In this document: in pieces, positions 8,639-17,560 of the stretch
How the letters are laid out: every line of letters begins with the position of its first letter
How positions within the stretch are numbered: position 1 is the first letter of the stretch
From: Chloroflexota bacterium
GTDB taxonomy: Bacteria; Chloroflexota; Ktedonobacteria; Ktedonobacterales; JADMIN01
Reading direction: 5' to 3'
Length of the DNA stretch: 45,934 bases
Assembly (NCBI GenBank): GCA_021323855.1
Contig: JAJPKE010000005.1
Coordinates: 1 to 45,934, forward strand
The notes under the pieces: model-generated
What the model was told of the DNA's origin: nothing
The model's input: the letters and a program-made list of their open reading frames with translations, nothing else
Databases searched by the model: none
Made by a program: the position numbers and the translations under genes

Positions 8639-10177
8639 TTAGCGGCTGATGCGTTCGCAGAGCGCGACACACTCAATATGCGCGGTGAAGGGAAACATAT
8701 CTACCGGCTGCACCGCAACGAGACGATAGCCCTCGGCGCAGAAGAGCCGCAGATCACGGGCGAGCGTCGAAGGGTCGCAGGAAACATAGACCAGCGCACG
8801 CGGGGCAAGCTGCTGGAGTTCGGCCAGCGCGCGGGGATGGCAACCAGCGCGTGGCGGGTCCACCAGCGCGATATCCACCCGCTCACGTTGGCGCCGCAGC
8901 ACCCCAAGCATCTTTTCCAGCACCCCTTCAGTGCAGGTGATGTTCGAGATGCTGTTGAGAGTGGCGCTGGCGCGCGCATCGGCAACGGCGCTCGGCTGGG
9001 ACTCGATGGCGTGGATATGCGTCACATGATCGGCCAGGAACATCGAAAACAATCCGGCGCCGCTGTAGCCATCCAGCGCCCAATCGCTCATGCGCGGGCG
9101 CAGCGCGGCAAGCGCCTGCTGCACCAGCACCGGCGTCTGCGCAGGATTCACCTGGAAGAACGAACCAGCAGAAATACGAAATGTGCGGTCAAGCACCTGC
9201 TCGTAGACGGTATCGCGCCCGACCACCACCCGTCCCCGTCCGCCGGGCAACCCCAGGATGACCACACCCGCCAGTGCTGGCACTGCATCCAACAGCGCCG
9301 CGCCGATGTCGTGCGGGCTGTCTTCGCCATCGAAGGCACTGCCGGGACGCGCCTCGATAGCGAGCAGGCCATTGGCGGCGGCCTGCGAATCATCAGCGCC
9401 AGGGTACGGTGCGTAGGGGACGCCTGTGATATCTGTAAAGCGGGTGGCTGGCGCGACACTGGCGACACGCAGCGTAAAACGTTCGCTATACTCACTGGCG
9501 GTGTTGCCCCAGGTCTGCTGCATCCAGCCGCGCACCTGCTGATATAACTCGTCGAGCGCGGGATGCACGAGCGGACAGGTCGGCATATCGAGGACATCGT
9601 GGCTGCCAGCGCGACGGAAACCAATCGCGCCATCAGGACCAATCCCAAACTGGGCGACGGTGCGATAGCGCCAGGGATCGGTGCCGGGTGGCATGCCGAG
9701 CGCCGGACGCACGACAGGGTTGGCGAAGCGCCCGATGCGCATCAATTGCTGGCGAACGATGCGCGTCTTCCATTGCAGTTGCGCAGGATAGGCGAGGTGT
9801 TGCCACTGGAAGCCGCCGGATTCGCCAAGCTCCGGGTAGCGCGGGGTGACGCGATCTGGCGACGGACGCAACACCTCCACCAACGTGGCGCGGGCATAGT
9901 TGCTGCGTTCACGGGTCAGCCGCGCGCGCACGAGTTCGCCGGGGAGTCCTCCAGTGACAAAGATGGCGCGTCCCTGGTAGCGTCCCACAGCATCGCCCCC
10001 ATACGCCAGGTCGTTCAATTCGAGATCAATCACCTCATCCTCGTCTGCTGCTTGATCTACCCGCTCGATTGATCCCATTGACTCCATATCCCCCGGCTCC
10101 GGCGGCTCTCCGGACGCTAAGGACTCCCTGGACTCCTTGCGCGGGCGACGCGCAAACGAAGAGTGTCGCGTTGTCAT
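8639..10177 (-). CDS. TrmA/RlmD-family RNA (uracil-5-)-methyltransferase
   Basis: 512 aa from ATG 10177 (an in-frame GTG lies one codon earlier). Domain order: a ~50-residue acidic, low-complexity lead; a TRAM RNA-binding domain (about 50-110, with DLAYGGDAVGR and TGGLPGELV); then the SAM methyltransferase. The motifs LDGYSGAGLFS (SAM site), ALVDPPRAGCHP and YVSCDPSTLARD are diagnostic; the Cys in VSCDP is the family nucleophile. It methylates C5 of a uridine in 23S rRNA (RlmD/RlmCD) or tRNA (TrmA); which one cannot be decided. The four-cysteine iron-sulfur pattern of E. coli RlmD is not evident. Confidence 0.92.
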   Translation of the reverse strand: MTTRHSSFARRPRKESRESLASGEPPEPGDMESMGSIERVDQAADEDEVIDLELNDLAYGGDAVGRYQGRAIFVTGGLPGELVRARLTRERSNYARATLVEVLRPSPDRVTPRYPELGESGGFQWQHLAYPAQLQWKTRIVRQQLMRIGRFANPVVRPALGMPPGTDPWRYRTVAQFGIGPDGAIGFRRAGSHDVLDMPTCPLVHPALDELYQQVRGWMQQTWGNTASEYSERFTLRVASVAPATRFTDITGVPYAPYPGADDSQAAANGLLAIEARPGSAFDGEDSPHDIGAALLDAVPALAGVVILGLPGGRGRVVVGRDTVYEQVLDRTFRISAGSFFQVNPAQTPVLVQQALAALRPRMSDWALDGYSGAGLFSMFLADHVTHIHAIESQPSAVADARASATLNSISNITCTEGVLEKMLGVLRRQRERVDIALVDPPRAGCHPRALAELQQLAPRALVYVSCDPSTLARDLRLFCAEGYRLVAVQPVDMFPFTAHIECVALCERISR

Positions 10178-10466
10178 CACTTGCCGGCCCTCTGCTAATA
10201 CTCCTGGCGACCCTGGTAGATGCGTGTCTTACTCGCCGCACCAATCCTGGCAATCCTGGCGAAGATTCCCAACCAGAGTGCTTCCCCCAAATCCGCTGCG
10301 GATACGTTATGATACGTTCCGCGATTACGTTTCCGCGCTGATGGTCGTGCGGCAATTGTAGCATATTCGAGGTTGACGGCGAGCTAACTTTCAGGAGACC
10401 TCACCCCCGGCCCCTCTCCCGCGAGGAGAGGGGAGACCAGACATCCGCTGGCCCACCACCTACAAA
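10178..10466. other. Intergenic region with repeats
   Basis: Separates two minus-strand genes. A 9-bp unit CAATCCTGG is repeated in tandem at 10242-10259. A family A palindrome sits at 10401-10436. No gene is supported here. Confidence 0.5.
10401..10436. repeat. Family A palindromic repeat
   Basis: CCCCTCTCCC, short loop GCGA, then GGAGAGGGG, forming a near-perfect stem, 30 bp downstream of the stop codon of no gene but upstream of the LapA-like gene's end on the opposite side. Confidence 0.75.
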
Positions 10467-11234
10467 TCATCTGCCGATGCGTTGGCCGACTCGTTCGCTT
10501 ATCGCATTGATGCGTCGCACCAGACCAATTACCACCGCAATACGCGGCTCTGTGGTATGCAAAGGCGGCGTTTGTGGCGTTGGTGCGGTTTGCTGTGTTA
10601 TGTGCTCGCGCGAGGTATCCTGGTTGGCGGATATCGGTTCACTCTCCGCTGCTGGTTGCAATGTGGTTGACACGGAGGCCGCAGGGGATGCGTGAGGCGT
10701 CTGCGCCTTCTCAGGCACGGATTCCACATGTACTGGCGACGCGGTGGGCACGGGAATGAGCGCGCCAGCAGCAGGCGCATCGTTCTGGCGAAGCGGGCGC
10801 AGGCGGATGGTGTCCAGGCTGGCAAGCTGGGTCCGCACCTGATCGCGCTCGGCAACTGCGGCGCCGTAATCGGCCAGCAGGCGGCGGTGCTGATGCAGCA
10901 AGTGCTGATGATCTGTCAACAAGTCTTCATGGCGTGCCAGCAGGTCTTCGCGCTGCTCCTGTAGCCAGGCGACATGCTGCGCCAACTGCTCAGCCTCGCG
11001 TTCCAGACGGCGGCTGTGCAGAGAGAGCGCGATACGGCTGGGGAGAAAGAGAAAGAGCGTCAATAGAAAGCCAAAGGCAGCCGCGCCTAGCAACATCCAG
11101 ACGAAATTAAAGGTGAAATCCAGACCAAAGAACGCAAGATGCTCCAGGCGGATATTCTGGGCGAGAAATATGCTGACTAGCAGGGCGAAAATGCTCAGCA
11201 GGATATAGGAGAGAATGAATCGCGCCAGACGCAT
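10467..11234 (-). CDS. LapA-domain (DUF1049) membrane protein with coiled coil
   Basis: 255 aa from ATG 11234, with GAGGG seven bases upstream (a TTG two codons earlier is also in frame). Two membrane spans (about residues 4-26 and 44-64) with the short FFGL link are typical of the lipopolysaccharide-assembly LapA/YciS fold. They are followed by a long Leu/Glu/Gln-rich coiled coil (about 75-140) with many LLxxHxxLL heptads. The remainder (about 150-240) is Pro/Thr/Ala-rich and disordered. Role unknown in this organism; such proteins often scaffold membrane complexes. Confidence 0.75.
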   Translation of the reverse strand: MRLARFILSYILLSIFALLVSIFLAQNIRLEHLAFFGLDFTFNFVWMLLGAAAFGFLLTLFLFLPSRIALSLHSRRLEREAEQLAQHVAWLQEQREDLLARHEDLLTDHQHLLHQHRRLLADYGAAVAERDQVRTQLASLDTIRLRPLRQNDAPAAGALIPVPTASPVHVESVPEKAQTPHASPAASVSTTLQPAAESEPISANQDTSREHITQQTAPTPQTPPLHTTEPRIAVVIGLVRRINAISERVGQRIGR

Positions 11235-11405
11235 GAGCAAACCCTCGCATTTCTATCCGCCCGCTGGCGACAGCATCGCTTCTGCCCTTTATCTTACGCG
11301 ATGCTGCCTCGTCTGTTGAGGGCGATAAGTCACTCTGGCTATGTTCGCTATAGCGAGGCACTGTTGATTTGAGGGGTGTATACCTTCTGGCTGCGCTAAC
11401 GATGC

Positions 11406-12377
11406 TCAGGCGCGCCGTTCGCGTTTGCGTAGCTGCTCGATGCCCAGCACCAGCGCCAGCGAGATCAGCCCCAGCGCCAGGGCAACGCTGTAGGCGGCGG
11501 CATAGTTGCGGTCATCCAGCACGCGGAAGATATAGAGCGGCGCCGTCTCGGTGGACCCCTGAATATCGCCGCCGACCACCAACACCGCGCCGAATTCGCC
11601 AAGCGCGCGGGCGAAAGTCAATACGAGGCCGTAGAGGATACCCCAGCGTAGAGCAGGGAGCGTGACGAAGAGGAACGTTTGCCAGCCGCTCGCGCCCAGC
11701 GTCGCCGCCGCGTGTTCTTGTTCGCGGTCCAGCGCAGCGATCACCGGCATCAGTTCGCGGATCATGAACGGCAGCGTAACAAACACCGTCGCCAGCACCA
11801 TCCCTGGCACAGCAAACGCCACCTGAATATTGAGGTTATCTTGCAACGTCGCCAGCGGACCGAGCCGCCCAAAAATCAAAATCAGCACGAAGCCCACCAC
11901 CACCGGCGACATGGCAAACGGCAGGTCCACCAGCGCATTCAGCAGTCGCCGTCCGGGGAAGCGTTGCCGTGTCAGCACCCAGGCAGTGATCGTGCCGAGC
12001 AGACCATTGACCACCACGGTGATGAGCGCGATTTGCAGCGTCAGCCCAAACGCCGCCTGCGCATCCGCGTCGCCAAATGTGGCGAAGATTGGCCCAGGTC
12101 CGCCCTGAAGCGCGCCAACCAGCAGCGCCAGCACTGGCGCGAGAATCAGCACGCCAACATACACCACCACGCCAGATATCAGCGAGAGCCGCAGCCAGCG
12201 GATAGGAGAGCTATTTGACCGGAGAAAGAGGCCAGCGAGTAAACCGGCACCGAAGCGCCACGATTGCTTATCATCGCCTGCGCTCCCCTCTCCTTGTGGG
12301 AGAGGGGCCGGGGGTGAGGTCCTCTGCGCTCCCCTCTCCCGCGCACGGGGGAGGGGCTGGGGGTGGGGGCTTTTCAT
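11406..12377 (-). CDS. cysW: Sulfate ABC transporter permease CysW, N-terminus encoded by repeat DNA
   Basis: 323 aa. From about residue 65 the protein is a normal CysW/ModB-type permease with six membrane spans and the ATPase-docking loop AAATLGASGWQTFLFVTLP. Start: ATG 12377 overlaps the cysT stop (ATGA), so translation is coupled. The first ~36 residues are read from a family A repeat (12282-12370) and are full of Pro, Arg and Gln; the next segment comes from sequence shared with the TetR gene end at 30489. No other start with a ribosome site lies between there and the first membrane span. With CysT it forms the sulfate/thiosulfate channel. Whether the repeat-derived tail is tolerated or functional is unknown. 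Confidence 0.9.
   Translation of the reverse strand: MKSPHPQPLPRARERGAQRTSPPAPLPQGEGSAGDDKQSWRFGAGLLAGLFLRSNSSPIRWLRLSLISGVVVYVGVLILAPVLALLVGALQGGPGPIFATFGDADAQAAFGLTLQIALITVVVNGLLGTITAWVLTRQRFPGRRLLNALVDLPFAMSPVVVGFVLILIFGRLGPLATLQDNLNIQVAFAVPGMVLATVFVTLPFMIRELMPVIAALDREQEHAAATLGASGWQTFLFVTLPALRWGILYGLVLTFARALGEFGAVLVVGGDIQGSTETAPLYIFRVLDDRNYAAAYSVALALGLISLALVLGIEQLRKRERRA
12282..12370. repeat. Double family A repeat inside the cysW coding start
   Basis: Two units in tandem: CCCCTCTCCTTGTGGGAGAGG (the first 20 bases here are the core) and CCCCTCTCCCGCGCACGGGG, each followed by CTGGGGGTGGGG or CCGGGGGTGAGG. It lies within the open frame of cysW, unlike the other copies, which are intergenic. 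Confidence 0.85.
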
Positions 12378-13282
12378 AGCGCCACCTCCTGCCGTGGGCT
12401 GCGCTGCTGGAGAATATCCACCAGTAGCACCAAGCCGAAGGCGATAGCCAGCATGAGCAGCGACATCGCGCTCGCGCCAAGCTGATCTTGTGATTCGACT
12501 TCACCCAGCACATAGACGGCGGCGGTTTGCGTGTGGAAGGGGATATTGCCGGAGACCAGGACAATCGCGCCAAACTCACCAATACCCCGCGCAAAGCTGA
12601 GCAACATACCAGAAAGCAGCGGCAACCTGATGACCGGCAGTGTGATGCGGCGGAAAATCGTGATGGGGCCGGCGCCAAGCGTTGCGGCGGCAGCCTCCGG
12701 CTCACGATCCATCGCTTCGAGTACCGGCTGGATGGCGCGGACGACGAAGGGAAACGTGATGAACAGCAACGCCAGAATGATGCCCGGCGGCGCAAAGATG
12801 ATCTGGATATGGAGATGCTGCTGAAGCCAGGCGCCTATGGCCGTCTGCGGGCCGAAGAGAATGACGAGCATCACGCCGGTCACCAGCGTGGGAATCGAAA
12901 GTGGCAGATCAATCACGGCGTTGAGTAGCGCCTTGCCAGGGAAGCGATAGCGCACGATCACATACGCGGTCAGCGTGCCCATAACGCCGTTGATGGCGGC
13001 CATCACGGCGGCGGTCCACAGCGTCAACAGCAGCGCACTCCAGGCGACCGGCAGCCGCACCGCCTGCCAGAAGGCGCTTGCCCCCTGGGCAAGTCCATTC
13101 TGCGCCAGGAAGATCAACGGAATGATGAGGACCAGCGCGAGATAGAGCAGCGCGACGGCGCGCAGACTCCACCGTCCCCACGGCAACGGCGCCTGATACG
13201 GCTGCGAATCGGTCGCTTCTGGCGTACCATTGCCGTTGGGACGATTCGCATTGTTGTTGCTATTGAGTGAGACAGTGGACAT
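12374..13282 (-). CDS. cysT: Sulfate ABC transporter permease CysT
   Basis: 302 aa from ATG 13282, which has a GAGG site; the longer open frame upstream is repeat DNA. A polar Asn-rich head (SNNNANRPNGNG) precedes six membrane spans. The docking loop AAATLGAGPITIFRRITLP and the GEFGAIVLVSGNIP segment are characteristic of CysT/CysU. Pairs with CysW to move sulfate or thiosulfate, driven by the ATPase encoded at 14502. Its stop overlaps the cysW start by four bases. The gap to the binding-protein gene (182 bp) contains repeat elements. Confidence 0.93.
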   Translation of the reverse strand: MSTVSLNSNNNANRPNGNGTPEATDSQPYQAPLPWGRWSLRAVALLYLALVLIIPLIFLAQNGLAQGASAFWQAVRLPVAWSALLLTLWTAAVMAAINGVMGTLTAYVIVRYRFPGKALLNAVIDLPLSIPTLVTGVMLVILFGPQTAIGAWLQQHLHIQIIFAPPGIILALLFITFPFVVRAIQPVLEAMDREPEAAAATLGAGPITIFRRITLPVIRLPLLSGMLLSFARGIGEFGAIVLVSGNIPFHTQTAAVYVLGEVESQDQLGASAMSLLMLAIAFGLVLLVDILQQRSPRQEVAL

Positions 13283-13308
13283 GGGCAAAGACCTCGTGAA
13301 ACGAGCCA

Positions 13309-13372
13309 GCGAATGAATTCGCGCCTGGATGGCTTTCAGCCGCGAAGGCCGCCGACGCGGACTAAGAGCAGG
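13309..13372 (+). repeat. Half copy of the hairpin-bordered repeat (family B)
   Basis: Begins with the palindrome GCGAAT-GA-ATTCGC and continues CGCGCCTGGATGGC, TTTCAGCCGCG and GCGGACT. The first 25 bases are identical to the copy that starts at 19107. It lies between sbp and cysT. Confidence 0.8.
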
Positions 13373-13382
13373 CGGTCTCTGC

Positions 13383-13424
13383 GCTCCCCTCTCCCGCGCA
13401 CGGGGGAGCGGCTGGGGGTGGGGG
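13383..13424. repeat. Family A palindromic repeat between sbp and cysT
   Basis: CCCCTCTCCCGCGCACGGGGG followed by GGCTGGGGGTGGGGG (listed here in part). Followed by a fragment GGCGCGGCTTCAACCGCC (13450-13460) that resembles the right end of family B. Confidence 0.75.
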
Positions 13425-13464
13425 ATTTTGCGTCCACCCCGGCGCGGCTTCAACCGCCTACTAG

Positions 13465-14496
13465 CTATCCCTGCACGGCGCTAATGGCCTGGGCGTAGAT
13501 GCCGTTTGACCCAAAGAAATTCGCGCTGACTTTGGACCAGCCGCCAAGATAATCTATTGCCCACAGGTCAGTAACTGGCGGGAACTGTGAATCGGTGGCC
13601 TGCGCAACGGTTGGGTCCACAGCATGCAACTGGCCGACGGAAACATAGACCTGCTGCGCCGCCTGGCTCGTCAGGAACGTGACAAAGGCATTAGCGACTT
13701 TGCTGGTGCCATGCTGGTTCGCGTACACGTCCACCACGGCAACGGGATTCTGAATCAGGATCGTCGAGGTCGGCACCACGAGGTCTTCGGTTTTGCCGGC
13801 CTTCTTCGCCACCAGCACCGAACTTTCATAGGTGATGGCAACGTCGCCGATGCCATTCTCAAAAGTGTTGAGGCTGGTCTGCCCATCTTTATCGAAGACC
13901 TTGACGTTCTTGAGAACCGCCTTCAGGAAATTGAACGCCGCAGTGGTGTCGCCCTTCGCCACCCCCTGCACCTCGCCACGCAACGCCGCGCCGTAGAGCG
14001 CGAGGACGTTCCAGCGCGCGCCACCGCTGGTCTGCGGATTCGGCGTGACGATCTGGATGCCGGGCCGCGCGAGGTCCGCCCAGTCGTGGATGCCTTTGGG
14101 ATTGCCCTGGCGCACAGCGAAGGCCACGGCATCGTTGCTCACCATGCCTTTGGTCGGCGTGCTGGTCCAGTCGTGTGTGATGAGTCCAGCTTTGGCGATG
14201 GCAGTGATATCGGGCGCCAGCGAGAGCGCGGCAATATCCGCCTGGAAGCCATTGATAATGGCGCGAGACTGTGCGCCGGAGCCAAGATATGATTGCTTGA
14301 AGGTGACAGTCTGGCCGGTCTGCTGTTTCCACTGCGCCTCGAACATCGGGATCAGTTTGGCGTAGATCGGTTGTGGCGTGCTGAACGCGCCGAGCGTCAG
14401 CGTAATTGTGCCGTTGGCAGAGGCCGCGCTGCCGCAGCCCGCCAGCAGACCAGCCACCGTACCAATAAGTAGAAGGGTGACAATGAGCCGTTTCAT
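13465..14496 (-). CDS. Sulfate/thiosulfate-binding lipoprotein
   Basis: 343 aa. Signal peptide with lipobox LLAGC (Cys about 21). The mature part follows the Sbp/CysP pattern: LTLGAFSTPQPIYAKLIP, then SYLGSGAQSRAIINGFQADI, DIAALSLAPDI, a TPNPQTSGGARWN block (anion-binding), and TYESSV. It binds sulfate or thiosulfate outside the membrane. The gene starts six bases after cysA ends, so the two are tightly linked; its ribosome site lies at the end of cysA. Downstream cysT and cysW complete the operon. Confidence 0.94.
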   Translation of the reverse strand: MKRLIVTLLLIGTVAGLLAGCGSAASANGTITLTLGAFSTPQPIYAKLIPMFEAQWKQQTGQTVTFKQSYLGSGAQSRAIINGFQADIAALSLAPDITAIAKAGLITHDWTSTPTKGMVSNDAVAFAVRQGNPKGIHDWADLARPGIQIVTPNPQTSGGARWNVLALYGAALRGEVQGVAKGDTTAAFNFLKAVLKNVKVFDKDGQTSLNTFENGIGDVAITYESSVLVAKKAGKTEDLVVPTSTILIQNPVAVVDVYANQHGTSKVANAFVTFLTSQAAQQVYVSVGQLHAVDPTVAQATDSQFPPVTDLWAIDYLGGWSKVSANFFGSNGIYAQAISAVQG

Positions 14497-14501
14497 GGGG
14501 G

Positions 14502-16403
14502 TTATACCATTTCCTCTTGTTTGGCGCTGGCGCGACTGAGCGCCGCTGCCGCCGCATACGGCGACCGCACCACCAGCACGGGATACGAAACTTCGCCCGC
14601 CAGGATGGGGCGAATGCGTGCGACGCTGAATGGGCGCATCGGCGCGCCGACAACCAATAACGAGTGACCGCCAGCCATCATCTCCGCCTGAATCGTCTCG
14701 CGGAGCGGCCCAGAGCGCAGCACTGGGGCGGCTGGAACGTCCAGCAGCGCCAGCGTGCGCGCGCCAGCTTCCAGGAACCGCGTCGCTCGTTCGCGTTCCT
14801 CAGGGATGTCGGCGTTTTCGGGCAACACCGAAAGCAGCGTCGCCGTCGCCCCCAGGTGGCGCGCGAGCCGGCCAGCGAAGAGCACATCCTCTTTGCTGGC
14901 CTCACCACCAGAGACGCAGATCAGCGCCTTCGTGGGCAGCGCCGTCTGTGCGCGTGAAACTAGCAGCACATGATGTTCGCCGGCCCCCAACACCTGCTCT
15001 ACCAGATCGGGGTCATCCTGGGGGCCAATGCCCAATACCACGAGATCATATGCCTGGCGCTCGGTCTCTTCGCGCACGGCCTGCGCGGTCGAAGCAGCGA
15101 TAGCGCGAGTCTGAAGCGCCGGAATCCCGGCAAGCTGCTCCTTGATCGCCTGGACAGTGGCCTGCAACTGCACTTCATCCAGTCCCGCGCCAATGATGCT
15201 TGTGCGCGCATGCGCCAGCCGCGCAATCTGCCCGCCAAGCGAGAGCGCCGCCTGCGATGTGGCACTGCCATTCGTCACCAGCAGCAGACTGAGGCCGGGA
15301 TGGATGAGCGCATGCAGCCGGTGAACGCCTACCCACATGCTCTCGCCGGCATGTAGTGGGAAACGCCGCGCCTGCTCCTGGTTGCGGGTCGCCTCGATGA
15401 GCAAGTGATCGCTGCCAAACGGCGCAACCGGCGCAATGGGGCGCACACCTGGAATCTTGGGCAGGCGCAACACCAGCCGCTCAAACGTACCGGCGAAGGT
15501 GGTCTGCTCTACCTGCCCTTCGCCCAGCGGCGGCCCGGCGAGGTCATCTTTGGAGGATGCCAGCGCGATATCTTCTGGGCGAAACAGCACCTGCACACGC
15601 TGTGGCTCGGCCAACGCGCCCGCCTGCGTGCCCAGCGGAAACGTGAGCGGACCAAGCCGCACGCCATCGCTGGTAGTCTCTCCCAGCAGGAGATTTGCGG
15701 ACCCCAGGAAGGTCGCAGCGAACTCTGTCTGCGGGCGCAGATAGAGTTCATCTGGTGGCCCAACTTCCAAGAGGCGGCCAACGTTCATCACCCCGAGCCG
15801 GTCGCCCAGCTCGAAAGCTTCTTCCTGGTCATGCGTGACAAAAATGGTGGTGACGCCAAGCTCGCGCTGAATCTGGCGCAGATTGCGCCGCATCTCGATG
15901 CGTATCTTGGCATCCAGCGCGCCGAATGGCTCATCCAGCAACAACACAGCGGGACGCGGCGCCAGCGCGCGCGCCAATGCCACACGCTGCTGCTGGCCAC
16001 CGGAAAGCTGGCGTGGATAGCGCCCGCCCAACCCGGCAAGCCCCACCAGTTCGAGCAACTCATCGCAGCGACGACGGCGCTCGGCAGCGGAGGCATGGCG
16101 CACACGCAGCCCAAAGGCGATGTTTTCAGCGACGGTCATATGCTGGAAGAGCGCATATTGCTGGAAGACGAAGCCGATATCGCGCCGTTGTGGCGGCAGG
16201 CCGGTGACATCGCGCCCCTGTAACAGCACACGCCCGGCGTCGCTGGGCGCAAGCCCTGCAATCATGCGCAGCACGGTACTCTTGCCGCTGCCGCTGGGGC
16301 CGAGCAACACAAAAAACTCACCGTCGCCGATCTCCAACGAGACGGCATTGACGACTGGATGGCCCTCATAGCGCTTCGTCAGATGTTCGAGAACGATGGA
16401 CAT
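14502..16403 (-). CDS. cysA: Sulfate ABC transporter ATPase CysA fused to two UspA-like domains
   Basis: 633 aa, nearly twice the usual CysA length. Residues 1-235 are the ATPase: Walker A GPSGSGKST (35-43), signature LSGGQQQR (133-140), Walker B VLLLDEP (about 153-159), switch His in FVTHDQEEA (191). Residues ~240-368 are the TOBE-type regulatory domain. Residues ~371-484 and ~491-615 each look like a universal stress protein domain: a first strand SLLLVTNGS or KALICVSGG, a central YDLVVLGIG or SLLVVGAP, and a last strand HHVLLVSR or YPVLVVRS. The glycine loop for ATP is only partly kept. First gene of the operon. The fusion could tie uptake to a nucleotide or stress signal; that is inference. 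Confidence 0.93.
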   Translation of the reverse strand: MSIVLEHLTKRYEGHPVVNAVSLEIGDGEFFVLLGPSGSGKSTVLRMIAGLAPSDAGRVLLQGRDVTGLPPQRRDIGFVFQQYALFQHMTVAENIAFGLRVRHASAAERRRRCDELLELVGLAGLGGRYPRQLSGGQQQRVALARALAPRPAVLLLDEPFGALDAKIRIEMRRNLRQIQRELGVTTIFVTHDQEEAFELGDRLGVMNVGRLLEVGPPDELYLRPQTEFAATFLGSANLLLGETTSDGVRLGPLTFPLGTQAGALAEPQRVQVLFRPEDIALASSKDDLAGPPLGEGQVEQTTFAGTFERLVLRLPKIPGVRPIAPVAPFGSDHLLIEATRNQEQARRFPLHAGESMWVGVHRLHALIHPGLSLLLVTNGSATSQAALSLGGQIARLAHARTSIIGAGLDEVQLQATVQAIKEQLAGIPALQTRAIAASTAQAVREETERQAYDLVVLGIGPQDDPDLVEQVLGAGEHHVLLVSRAQTALPTKALICVSGGEASKEDVLFAGRLARHLGATATLLSVLPENADIPEERERATRFLEAGARTLALLDVPAAPVLRSGPLRETIQAEMMAGGHSLLVVGAPMRPFSVARIRPILAGEVSYPVLVVRSPYAAAAALSRASAKQEEMV

Positions 16404-16530
16404 AGCAACCTTCTTTGTGCGGATGCCGCGCAGAGCGATACCCGTCTTTCCAGGGTTGCTTCAGGATATGATGAGGTTGGTGAGAAAACGGTGACAGTGG
16501 GGTTCCAAAGCCGTTCCAAATCAATCCAAC

Positions 16531-16566
16531 TCCCCTCTCCTGGTGAGGAGAGGGGCCGGGGGTGAG
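16531..16566. repeat. Family A palindromic repeat
   Basis: CCCCTCTCC-TGGTGA-GGAGAGGGG core followed by CCGGGGGTGAGG. Lies between the stop of the phosphoesterase gene (16569) and the cysA start, so it may end phosphoesterase transcription. Confidence 0.75.
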
Positions 16567-16568
16567 GA

Positions 16569-17315
16569 TTATTCGCCTCTGCCAGTGAGCAGCGCCCGCG
16601 CTACATCCTCGCGCCCATGTTCGCGGGCCACTTGCGCTGCCGCCGCCCAATCATAAGGTATAGCCACCAGTTCAGCACGCCAACCCTGGTTGTCGGTTTT
16701 CGTGAGGATGGCGTAACGGGCATGGGGGCTGCCAGCCTCCATGATGTGCAGAATGGGTGTGTCATTTTCATAGGCAGGCCAGCCAACGCTCCCAGGATTG
16801 ACGACTAGCCGGTCATCAGGAAGCCAAACGACGCGCGGCACATGGCTATGCGCGCAACATACTACCATCTCCTGCGTGCCGGCCAGTGAGGCGCTGATTT
16901 CGGCTGACGTGCGCAGCACACCACCGCGCGCCGTTGGCTCTTCCAACAGATAGGTGTCGTCAGACTGCGGTGTACCGTGGCAGAGGAGAATTGCGTCATC
17001 TAGTGTCCGCGTCGGCGGCAACGCGCGCAGCCAGGCGTTATGCTCAGGCGTCAGCACGCTTCTATCATAGGCATAGGTCGGCGTGGATGGTCCCGCCGGG
17101 TCTAGCAGTTCGCGGTCGCAGTTGCCGCAGATGCTTGGTATGCCACGACGGATGAGGATATCTGCCGTTCCCGCTGGGTCCAACGGCCCTTGCAGACTAT
17201 CACCGAGATCGTAGATGTCCTGGATGCCGCGCCGGTCAATATCCGCCAGCACAGCATCCAGCGCCCAGCGATTGCCATGAATATCCGCCAGCACGGCAAT
17301 GTGTCTCTCAGCCAT
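16569..17315 (-). CDS. Metallophosphoesterase (YfcE/MJ0936-like)
   Basis: 248 aa. Calcineurin-type metal ligands are in order: DIHGN (Asp/His, near residue 10), DLGDSLQGP (Asp), GNCD (Asn), then VVCCAHSHVPR (His-x-His) and VNPGSVGWP. Such proteins hydrolyse phosphodiester or phosphomonoester bonds with two metal ions in the cytoplasm; many act on cyclic nucleotides in vitro, but the natural substrate here is unknown. The ATG has GAGAG upstream. It is the only gene in its transcript, with the histidine kinase gene divergent. Confidence 0.93.
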   Translation of the reverse strand: MAERHIAVLADIHGNRWALDAVLADIDRRGIQDIYDLGDSLQGPLDPAGTADILIRRGIPSICGNCDRELLDPAGPSTPTYAYDRSVLTPEHNAWLRALPPTRTLDDAILLCHGTPQSDDTYLLEEPTARGGVLRTSAEISASLAGTQEMVVCCAHSHVPRVVWLPDDRLVVNPGSVGWPAYENDTPILHIMEAGSPHARYAILTKTDNQGWRAELVAIPYDWAAAAQVAREHGREDVARALLTGRGE

Positions 17316-17560
17316 CGAAATCTCTCACTTCTAGCATCTTTCGCTTTATAGCAGCATATCCGCGACATCTCGCAACAGTTCTGACACAGCTACGACACAG
17401 ACACGGGCTATACTAGGCATCAGACACGTGTGATACGGGTGACACGGGTCAATGCAGGTTTCAATGCAGGTCAACGCATTGCGGCCTTCGCGGTACATCC
17501 ATTGCATCGTACCACCTGCCAAACGGTAGCATCACACCCGTTGAAGATAGAGGTTTCCCT

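Noticed and set aside
8678..9547. 289-codon plus-strand frame opposite the rRNA methyltransferase
   Set aside because: Antisense to conserved methyltransferase motifs, no ribosome site.
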